This document shows, piece after piece, positions 17,524 to 24,503 of a stretch of DNA of 47,692 nt. Numbering within the stretch: position 1 is the first letter of the stretch; every line of letters starts with the position of its first letter. Source of the DNA: an uncultured Clostridia bacterium (GTDB taxonomy: Bacteria; Bacillota; Clostridia; Oscillospirales; CAG-272). A program made the translations under genes and the position numbers. Location of the stretch: contig CAMFEL010000003.1 of NCBI GenBank assembly GCA_945949385.1, positions 1 to 47,692 of the forward strand. Direction: 5' to 3'. The notes below the pieces were generated by a model, which did not search any database, had not been told where the DNA came from, and saw nothing but the letters and a program-made list of their open reading frames with translations.

Positions 17524-18318
17524 TTATTTCTCCTTGACATAGCTGCAATCAGAGCAAAGATTCCAATTGATTTTACTTTTTAATGCACTTTCTTGATAAT
17601 TGCATTTTTTACAATTGGGAGAATCATACACTCTCTTCGATAGGCTCTCTTTATATTTTTCAGGAAACTTAATTGCAACGACTTTGATTGGAAGATTGTC
17701 TAACAATTCTTTTTTTATAGAAACTATTATTCTGCATTCATTTTCATAAGACCACGGAAGTGTTTTCTTTTGAAAATTAAGATTATCAACTAGCGATTTC
17801 TTAAAATTGCCATTTACTTCATCCGAGCGTTTAACATAGTACTCTCCAGTACTTTTTTTAGAATCAGCATAGTAAATAACATCAGAAATAAAAATTCTAA
17901 ATTCGCAACTATTTAATACCTTTAATCGTTTAAATTCTCCATGCTCAAACACACCTAATTCAACAGCATCAGTATTTAATATCTGATTAATTATATCCTT
18001 ACTATAATCAATCATACATCCATCATTTCCGCTATAAAGCATCCACATTGCGACATTTTCCGATTTTGAAAATGACAAACAAACAGCGAAATTTTCATAT
18101 TCTTTTATACTACTATTTAAATTCTCTCTATCTAAAGTATCGTTCCACTTTTCACCGTTTGTTAAATAAACGGTATGATTTTTGATAATATTGGATATGT
18201 ATTCTGATTTAGAATAATATTTAAAATGTGTATGATTTCTAGCTTTTTCTTCTAGATACGATTTTAAACTGTCTGAATTTTCAAAAGAATTATCTCTAAT
18301 AGATTTATTTATAGACAT
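17524..18318 (-). CDS. DUF2971-family protein
   Basis: A 264-residue cytosolic protein of the DUF2971 kind, recognised by the early HFKYYSKSEYISNII segment, the central VAMWMLYSGNDGCMIDYS segment (usual form 'mW..Y....G.ci') and WSYENECRIIV. The C-terminus has cysteine pairs (CKKC, CSDC) that could bind a metal. The biochemical function of the family is unknown. The gene is markedly AT-rich compared with all neighbours, yet spaced only six bases from the upstream gene and two from the TIR gene. That suggests a horizontally gained or exchanged cistron in a fixed operon slot. The ribosome binding site is weak. Confidence 0.85.
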   Translation of the reverse strand: MSINKSIRDNSFENSDSLKSYLEEKARNHTHFKYYSKSEYISNIIKNHTVYLTNGEKWNDTLDRENLNSSIKEYENFAVCLSFSKSENVAMWMLYSGNDGCMIDYSKDIINQILNTDAVELGVFEHGEFKRLKVLNSCEFRIFISDVIYYADSKKSTGEYYVKRSDEVNGNFKKSLVDNLNFQKKTLPWSYENECRIIVSIKKELLDNLPIKVVAIKFPEKYKESLSKRVYDSPNCKKCNYQESALKSKINWNLCSDCSYVKEK

Positions 18319-18324
18319 ATTATC

Positions 18325-19023
18325 TCACTTCAACAGTTTACACTTCTTATTTCTATCACAGATCAGAACAATCAGTTCTTCAGCAACGGTGTTAATATCC
18401 TTGTCATCAGCGTTTGCCACTGTGGTAAATTGATTAAACTTAATTGCTATTTCACTTTCAATACCGGCAAGAGCGTCATCTGACATAGGATCCGAATATC
18501 GTACTGCATCATATACTTTTTTGCAGGCAGATTTTGCTTCTTCACTTTTTGCGCGGTCAAGCAGATTTTCCGCATCAACGGTCAGCGATTTAATAAACAA
18601 TGTCTGAGATTTAATTTTGCCGTCAACATTCCCGACTATATCGGACGCAGCCTTTGCTTTGATTACCGCTATTGCAGTAAACGCAAGCACAAGGAAACAC
18701 ACTATTATCCCTACCCAGTTAGGCAAATCGGGAATTGCCATGCAAAGCGCACCGAAAACAAGAGTCAAAATGAGTCCGATGTAGCTTATGCGAATTACCG
18801 GAATATTGTAAAACAGCTTTTGTTTATCGTCGGTTCTCAGTGCCATATATGCACAGACAAGCTGACCGATAAACGCTAAAGTTATAAATATGTATCCTGC
18901 CCAGAACGCACCGCCGAATTTTGACATACCGGCGATCTCGCCCGGTGTTACAAAGCATATAACGTTAAACACGGCAAGAAGGATTGCCCATATCAGCGCA
19001 TATATCTTTATGCTCTTTTTCAT
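18325..19023 (-). CDS. Four-helix membrane protein of the SPFH operon
   Basis: I do not recognise a named family. The 232-residue protein has four hydrophobic helices at roughly residues 8-27, 38-62, 74-96 and 102-122, followed by a soluble helical C-terminal half rich in Lys, Asp and Glu. It begins 14 bases after the SPFH gene and ends six bases before the DUF2971 gene. The location suggests a membrane partner of the SPFH protein or of the TIR protein, whose single helix is in the same membrane. Confidence 0.8.
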   Translation of the reverse strand: MKKSIKIYALIWAILLAVFNVICFVTPGEIAGMSKFGGAFWAGYIFITLAFIGQLVCAYMALRTDDKQKLFYNIPVIRISYIGLILTLVFGALCMAIPDLPNWVGIIVCFLVLAFTAIAVIKAKAASDIVGNVDGKIKSQTLFIKSLTVDAENLLDRAKSEEAKSACKKVYDAVRYSDPMSDDALAGIESEIAIKFNQFTTVANADDKDINTVAEELIVLICDRNKKCKLLK

Positions 19024-19036
19024 TATTTCATCCCCC

Positions 19037-20167
19037 TCAGATAATATCGGAAAGCAGTTTTGCTTTCATCTCATTGAATTCTTCTTCGCTTATGAGTCCT
19101 GATTCTTTCATAATATTCAGTTTTTCGACTTTAGCTTTGAAAGTTGCCGTATCATCGGCAGGCTGAACTGTCGGTGTCTCTGCCGCGGCATTCATCGCAT
19201 CGTTTACGGCATTACCCACAACACCGCCGACAGCGCCGCCCACGCCAGCCATCGTACCGAGTCCGACACCCATATTGGTGAACTGACCGACCGCTTCGTT
19301 TTGTGCTACCTTTTCCGCAACATCAAAGCCGCGCTCCTGAGCGTATGTATAACCCTCCTGCGCCCGTTTTGTTGCCTGTGCCTGAGAATCTATCACTACC
19401 TTCTGAGCTTCTGTCTGTGCATATATCAAGTCGGTCTGCTGCCTTAACTTTGCTTCGGCAATATCCGCATACTGCCTGAAGTGCAGCTCCTTGAATTTTT
19501 CGTACTGTCTGTCTCCGTCGGGTTTTACAATTGTAGTAACGAAAAACCGTTCAAGCGCTATACCGTAATCGTCAAAATCGGGAATAAGGAGTTTATGTAT
19601 GTTTTCCGAGAACGCCGTCAGATTTTCATCGATCTCGAAAATATTGATTGCATTTGCCTTGATGACTTGCGCGATATAGGTTTTGACTCGCGTCATCAGG
19701 AAAGCGCGGAAAAAGGAAACAAGCTTCTGCTGACCGAGATGGTTTTCTGTTCCGACAAGCTTGACAAGAAGCTTACGGCTATCTTCTGCGCGAAGTGACA
19801 TCTCGCCGGATGCACCGATTGCAAGCGGGAATCCGTACTGCGGATCTATATACTGCACCTTGCTGTCGGTACCCCATTTGATTGACATTTGCTCGGTTTT
19901 GTTGATAAAGTATACTTCGCAATGAAACGGAGTTTTGTCACCGGTGGCGCGGTTTAACACTTTGCCTATTTTCGGAATATTCTGCGTTTCAAGGGTATAT
20001 CTGCCCGGTCCGAACAAATCAAGAGCCTGGCCGTTCATAAAGAAAATCGCTTCCTGAGATTCGTGAACTATCAGTTGTGTAAGACTGTTAAAGTCCTCGC
20101 ACGGATGCTTCCAGATAAATGTACTGTTATCTCCCTCATATTTTATAATCTCAGCTATCTGTGGCAT
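19037..20167 (-). CDS. SPFH-domain protein with SHOCT tail (YdjI-like)
   Basis: A 376-residue protein of the SPFH/Band-7 group sometimes called 'virion core protein' or YdjI-like. The SPFH part covers about 30-230, followed by an alpha-helical region rich in Ala, Gln and Glu (about 230-275). A Gly/Ala-rich stretch (300-335) could touch the membrane, and a SHOCT motif (IMKESGLISEEEFNEMKAKLL) closes the protein. Such proteins oligomerise as membrane scaffolds. It is the first gene of the operon, with AGGGAGGGT before the ATG and a good promoter at 20251-20279. Confidence 0.9.
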   Translation of the reverse strand: MPQIAEIIKYEGDNSTFIWKHPCEDFNSLTQLIVHESQEAIFFMNGQALDLFGPGRYTLETQNIPKIGKVLNRATGDKTPFHCEVYFINKTEQMSIKWGTDSKVQYIDPQYGFPLAIGASGEMSLRAEDSRKLLVKLVGTENHLGQQKLVSFFRAFLMTRVKTYIAQVIKANAINIFEIDENLTAFSENIHKLLIPDFDDYGIALERFFVTTIVKPDGDRQYEKFKELHFRQYADIAEAKLRQQTDLIYAQTEAQKVVIDSQAQATKRAQEGYTYAQERGFDVAEKVAQNEAVGQFTNMGVGLGTMAGVGGAVGGVVGNAVNDAMNAAAETPTVQPADDTATFKAKVEKLNIMKESGLISEEEFNEMKAKLLSDII

Positions 20168-20204
20168 AATTTACCCTCCCTGACATTTTTATTACATAAT
20201 CAGC

Positions 20205-20231
20205 ATTATGTTGTAAACATACAAACATAAT
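20205..20231 (-). promoter_or_regulatory. Inverted repeat in the SPFH operon leader
   Basis: attatgtt (20205-20212) and aacataat (20224-20231) are perfect 8-bp arms with an 11-bp spacer. They lie between the predicted transcription start (about 20244) and the SPFH start codon, a good place for a repressor site or a leader hairpin. Confidence 0.5.
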
Positions 20232-20250
20232 ACCTATAAATATTTGTTAC

Positions 20251-20279
20251 ATTATATCACTATAAACAGAAAATGTAAA
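20251..20279 (-). promoter_or_regulatory. Promoter of the SPFH-TIR operon
   Basis: On the minus strand TTTACA (20274-20279) and a perfect TATAAT (20251-20256) are 17 bp apart. The leader would be about 75 nt. No other good promoter is seen between the four genes, which are spaced by 2-14 bp. Confidence 0.75.
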
Positions 20280-20571
20280 TAGATTATGTCGAAAAATTGG
20301 AAGGAAGTGGTATCGGTTATGGAGTAATTAAGCCCTATCTTTTATCGTTTTTTATGTTTAGAAAAGGCTTGTTTTTTCTACGCTGTTTTGAAGTGTATTT
20401 GTTATTTCTCAAAGAAGCTTTTGCTTGGATTACAACATAATTGTGATTATAACATAACCGCCTGAATTGGCGTTTTTCAGCATTGCATAGCCGTCTTTCA
20501 CCCGCAAAAAAACCGAAAAGCTGTCTACGGGATATATTTCATATCGTCTCAGTTCCCGTATGAAGATATAT
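20280..20571. other. Non-coding stretch, AT-rich
   Basis: No supported gene. One plus-strand frame stays open for about 50 codons but has no start, ribosome site or family resemblance. The stretch separates the SPFH promoter from the terminator of the DUF5662 gene. Confidence 0.5.
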
Positions 20572-20608
20572 AAAAAACCGTTTTGCTCATCCTGCAAAAC
20601 GGTTTTTT
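20572..20608. terminator. Symmetric terminator after the DUF5662 gene
   Basis: aaaaaaccgttttgc and its complement flank a 7-nt loop. The A run on one side and T run on the other make it work in both directions. It abuts the stop codon at 20610. Confidence 0.85.
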
Positions 20609-20609
20609 G

Positions 20610-21146
20610 TCAGTAATCTTTATTGTTTTTAATGTAATCCTTCAAATAACCGAAGGTTTCTCTTTCGCCCTTTTCCTCAAGCATTCGCAACAGCTTTTCA
20701 AGAAAATCCGAGGTTTCGGGGTGTATGACTCTTATGCTTTTTGAGTTCATAAAGTATTCCAGAGGGTCGGAGTTGGTATATTTGTCTCCCCGGTAGATTT
20801 TGCTTGCAGCCACTCTGTCGCAGAACATTTCCGCCACATACCTGAGCGGCATTTTCACAGGCTCCGTAAGTCTGGTGTAAGGATTGTAGTCCGTCCAGTA
20901 TTCAAAATGGTGGCGGTTACGCCCCTTATGGTGGAGCCACGCCTCGGAATACCCCTTTTCCAACCTTTCCGCCACATTGGGACTTCTGGTGCCCTGATAG
21001 TAGCGGGCGCCGGGGAAAAATTCGCGAGGAGAATATTTTGAAAGGTCGTGTCTCAGCCCCTGCCACAGTATTCCCGCTTTGGCGCAGTGGGCTATGACCC
21101 GGTGCCGGTGTTTGGTAATTGTCTTAAAGTGCTTGATGGGGTGCAT
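20610..21146 (-). CDS. DUF5662-family protein
   Basis: A protein of about 178 residues from the ATG at 21146; an ATG six bases earlier sits too close to AAAGGA. It resembles the DUF5662 family found in many Clostridia and phages. It is rich in histidine and tyrosine, with conserved blocks HRHRVIAHCAKAG, HDLSKYSPREF and AWLHHKGRNRHHFEYW. The His/Asp pattern (HDLSKYS, HHKGRNRHH) suggests a metal site of the HD type, but function is unknown. It is a single gene with its own terminator, 60 bp after the AEC transporter gene. Confidence 0.8.
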   Translation of the reverse strand: MHPIKHFKTITKHRHRVIAHCAKAGILWQGLRHDLSKYSPREFFPGARYYQGTRSPNVAERLEKGYSEAWLHHKGRNRHHFEYWTDYNPYTRLTEPVKMPLRYVAEMFCDRVAASKIYRGDKYTNSDPLEYFMNSKSIRVIHPETSDFLEKLLRMLEEKGERETFGYLKDYIKNNKDY

Positions 21147-21205
21147 TTTCATATCCTTTCGGAATTACGGAGGGCGCCGCGGCGCTCCCGATTCATTTTC
21201 CCGCC

Positions 21206-22138
21206 TTACGCAGCCGTTACTCCCAAAAGCTCCAAAAACCACATAACGGCAGGTATGGTGACTACGGACAGCAGGGTACTGACGGCAAATATTTCCGACG
21301 CCCACAAACTGTTCTTACCGTAGGTATGGGCAAACATGGTGGTAATGGTGGCGCTGGGGCAGGCGGTGGCTATCATTACTATGGAAATTATCATAGGGTC
21401 CACTCCCACGGCGGTCAGCTTGAAAAGCGCAAGACAGCACAGCGCGGGTATGACAATAAGCCGCATGGCGCACACAAAGTACAGCTTTGGCTTTTTCAGG
21501 CATTTCAGAAGATTTGTGCCCGCCAAAGTTGAGCCGGCTACCAGCATGGCAAGAGGCGTGTTCATTCCTCCCACCGTATTCAGCGGCTGAGCGATTATAT
21601 CCGGAATGGTTATGCGGCAGAAATAGAAGATAAGTCCTAAAATCACGCTTATGACCGCGGGGGTGCAAAGATTTTTCAAAGTCTCTTTGAAAGACACCTT
21701 GCCCGTCATAAGAGCTACGCCGTAAGTCCAAACAAGTATATTGAATACCGTAATGAACATGGTCAGATATATGACGCCGCTTTTGCCGAACACGCTTTCC
21801 ACCAGCGGGATGCCGATGAAACCGCTGTTGGAAAAGATGATGGACAGGCGCTCTATGGCGTATTCCTTGCTTTTCTTCGGAACGGTTAGGGTGGCAACGG
21901 CTATCTGAATTGCAAAAATCGCCACGGAAATACCCAGGGTTATAAGCAGATTTTTTGATATTTCCGATGAATACTCGCTCTGATACGACATAAATGTCAG
22001 CAGCGGGTTTACAAGCCACAGGGACAGCTTTGACAGCTTTTTATTGCCGTCGGGGTCTATAAGTCCCACCTTGCCGCACAGAAATCCCACTGCTATCATT
22101 ATAAACATAATGATAATTTTTTGCTGTATAATACTCAT
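21206..22138 (-). CDS. AEC-family transporter
   Basis: A 310-residue membrane protein with about ten helices in two inverted halves, matching the auxin efflux carrier/malate permease family. The helix-breaking motif region (NSGFIGIPLVESVFG) in the first half and TACPSATITTMFA in the second are typical of substrate-binding crossovers. Its ATG overlaps the stop of the glycoside-hydrolase-like gene by four bases, so the two are translationally coupled. It probably moves an organic acid; coupling to a carbohydrate enzyme is unusual and leaves the substrate open. Confidence 0.87.
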   Translation of the reverse strand: MSIIQQKIIIMFIMIAVGFLCGKVGLIDPDGNKKLSKLSLWLVNPLLTFMSYQSEYSSEISKNLLITLGISVAIFAIQIAVATLTVPKKSKEYAIERLSIIFSNSGFIGIPLVESVFGKSGVIYLTMFITVFNILVWTYGVALMTGKVSFKETLKNLCTPAVISVILGLIFYFCRITIPDIIAQPLNTVGGMNTPLAMLVAGSTLAGTNLLKCLKKPKLYFVCAMRLIVIPALCCLALFKLTAVGVDPMIISIVMIATACPSATITTMFAHTYGKNSLWASEIFAVSTLLSVVTIPAVMWFLELLGVTAA

Positions 22139-24240
22139 TTGGCTTTAATTTCCACCATATAAAGTTTTCCGGCGGCACCGGGCACCGTTACGGTACCCTT
22201 CTCCGTCATTTCTCCGTCACCCACGGTGCTGCCGCCCTCATCGGTCACCTTCCATGTATGGGCGCGGCTGTCGGTGAAGAACGAAAGGTCAAAGGGAATC
22301 TCCGCGTCCTCGTGCGCCTGCTTGTAGACAACCATAAGGAAGTTCTTATTCTCACGGTCAAAATAGCCCGTAACGCGGCAGGGCACATCGCCGCAAACGG
22401 CGGTGTCGGAAATCATAAGTCCGTCAGCAAAATAGGAAAGATACTGACGCCTGAGCGCTGCGCAGGTCTTGACCGCCTCGGAAAACTCGGGGTACTCGGA
22501 AATAAGCGCGCTGCCGTTATAGGTCTCCGGCTTTGAGGGGTACACATTCATCATCAGATTGTCCATGAAAATGAATTTGACATTTTCCGGTGTGGAGTCC
22601 ACATTCATATTGGGTCTCAGCGTCTCAACTATGTGCATATAAGGACGGTAATCGCCTCTGCCCGGCCAGTAGAGCCAGTTCCAGGTAAAGTCCGTGTTGT
22701 CGATGTCGGACTCGTAGTACAGGGTGCATTCCGAGGAGAACGCCGTGCCGGGGTACATTTTTTCAGTTTCAAGACGGTATTCGTTGATAATATCGTGCAG
22801 TACATCGTTGCGATCGTCGCCCAGCACATACTGATCCCAGCATATGTCGGGACAGCCCAGCTCGTCGCGGATAAAGCGCATGCCATCAAGAATATCCTTC
22901 TGCCAGCGCTTGTCGGAATGGTCATGAAGCTGATAGCAGCTCCAGCGCTTGCAGTAAGGCGCGGCAAACATGGGAGTGGAGCGGGGTGTCTCCGCCCAGG
23001 AGCCGCTGCGCTCCTCAATTCCGTAGTTCCGTGCGGTTTCGTCCCATGCGGACACCCATGAAACGAGAGGGGTCACGGTGACGCCCATTTCGTGCAGCTT
23101 ATCTATATTCTTTTTGCAGTTCTCAAAGCCGCCCCACTCTTTATGGAAGCAGTCCTTGCCGAAAGGCAGGGTGTAGTTGAACAGAGTCCAGGCGTTAAGG
23201 TCATAAATGCCGTGCTCCTTCATATCCTCGGCAACCTTGGGCAGATCGTCATAGTTCCAACTGTAATCGGTGGGGTCCTTCAGATACCCGTTGTTCATAA
23301 AGATGGTCCGAAATCCCAGCATTTCCTTTACGCGGCGCGGAACGGGCACCACTCTGTGCCTGTTCTGTTCCACAAAAGCCTTGTAGGCGCCTACGCCGTG
23401 TATCCAGTTGCCATTGTGCGCCGTAAGCACATATTCGCCGGAGTCGTATTCCCCGCCCGGCTCTACATTGGGATAGTGAACGGAGGCAATCCGCACTTTA
23501 GATGTAAGATTATCGTATTTTACCCACAGCACCTCGCTGTAACCCATCATGTCGGCACCCTGTTTCGGCTGACGGTCGGGTCCCCAGCCCCAATGACGGC
23601 GGTACATTGAAAATCCGCCCGCACGGGAGCCCATATCGTACCAGCGTCCTACCAGAGGATCCTGCTGAAAGCCGCCTGCGTGATAAAACCTGCCGGTATT
23701 GGCTTCTGTCCACGCAAAGAAGGTCTCGCGGGAGCGGGGGGTGCTCTTCATTTCCGTAAAGGGATTGCAGGAGCCCGCCATCATGGTAAGGCGCGCGTGC
23801 CCCTCGTCCATGGTGGGAACGATACCGTTCATATCGGGGAAAAGCACCTGCTCTACGGCAGCGCCCGAATTATTTTTAAGCTTCAGACGCATGGCCACGG
23901 ATTTTTTATCTTCATCCGCCCTGAGAATAAGCTCAGCCATTATACCGCCCTCAAATTCCTGAACGCCCGCAGGGTCCATGGTACAGGGGACGACGGAATA
24001 TGTGACGGTGAGAACACTCCCGTCAAAATCAAAGCTCGGCGGGCATTTCATATATGTGCCTGCGGGCGTCGCTCTCTGTATATCGTAGTCGTTATGTACC
24101 GGCCACGCAAGATCGAAAAGTCCCCGTCCGCCGATGATCATCGGTGTAACACCGGGGTACTCCAGACTGTCAAGGGCGCCCGTGCTTTTGTCAAAGGTGA
24201 AAACAGTACCGTTAAGGGTGTAGCTTACATTATCCATCAT
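22135..24240 (-). CDS. Putative glycoside hydrolase (DUF6259-like)
   Basis: About 701 residues with no signal peptide, so cytosolic. The first 270 residues look like a beta-sandwich of the type that precedes GH31/GH36-like barrels. The middle (about 305-600) looks like a TIM barrel with acidic residues in ICWDQYVLGDDRND and FSSECTLYYES that could be catalytic, and a beta domain closes the protein. Family assignment is by general resemblance to DUF6259 proteins and is tentative. The start at 24240 or 24237 fits AAAGG best. It is translationally coupled to the AEC transporter, so it may process an imported or exported saccharide-acid. Confidence 0.7.
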   Translation of the reverse strand: MMDNVSYTLNGTVFTFDKSTGALDSLEYPGVTPMIIGGRGLFDLAWPVHNDYDIQRATPAGTYMKCPPSFDFDGSVLTVTYSVVPCTMDPAGVQEFEGGIMAELILRADEDKKSVAMRLKLKNNSGAAVEQVLFPDMNGIVPTMDEGHARLTMMAGSCNPFTEMKSTPRSRETFFAWTEANTGRFYHAGGFQQDPLVGRWYDMGSRAGGFSMYRRHWGWGPDRQPKQGADMMGYSEVLWVKYDNLTSKVRIASVHYPNVEPGGEYDSGEYVLTAHNGNWIHGVGAYKAFVEQNRHRVVPVPRRVKEMLGFRTIFMNNGYLKDPTDYSWNYDDLPKVAEDMKEHGIYDLNAWTLFNYTLPFGKDCFHKEWGGFENCKKNIDKLHEMGVTVTPLVSWVSAWDETARNYGIEERSGSWAETPRSTPMFAAPYCKRWSCYQLHDHSDKRWQKDILDGMRFIRDELGCPDICWDQYVLGDDRNDVLHDIINEYRLETEKMYPGTAFSSECTLYYESDIDNTDFTWNWLYWPGRGDYRPYMHIVETLRPNMNVDSTPENVKFIFMDNLMMNVYPSKPETYNGSALISEYPEFSEAVKTCAALRRQYLSYFADGLMISDTAVCGDVPCRVTGYFDRENKNFLMVVYKQAHEDAEIPFDLSFFTDSRAHTWKVTDEGGSTVGDGEMTEKGTVTVPGAAGKLYMVEIKAK

Positions 24241-24397
24241 AATCATTGCCTTTCCGGCTGTGCCAGCCGTTTTGAAGTCAAGAAAAAGTCACAATGATAC
24301 TTTACCAAAGTTTTGCGCATTTATCAAGTAGGTACGGCGCAATTCCGGGCTCTGTGCTCACTTTTTTTCGCGCCGTCTTCCAAAAATCGGAAAAATA

Positions 24398-24406
24398 TGC
24401 TACAAT
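24398..24406 (+). promoter_or_regulatory. Extended -10 of recG
   Basis: TGCTACAAT is an extended -10, with a weak TTCCAA 17 bp upstream. It lies about 98 bp before the recG start, in the divergent gap after 24240. Confidence 0.5.
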
Positions 24407-24503
24407 ATATGCAGTATTATATAAATGTGCCGTATACAGCCGCGACGGCGCCGTATTTCCGGCAAAAGCGCGGCGGAAAACATAAAGAAAAAGGAGGGTC
24501 TTT

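Noticed and set aside
20280-20571. Short plus-strand peptide frame before the DUF5662 terminator
   Set aside because: About 50 codons with no start codon, no ribosome site and no recognisable motif.
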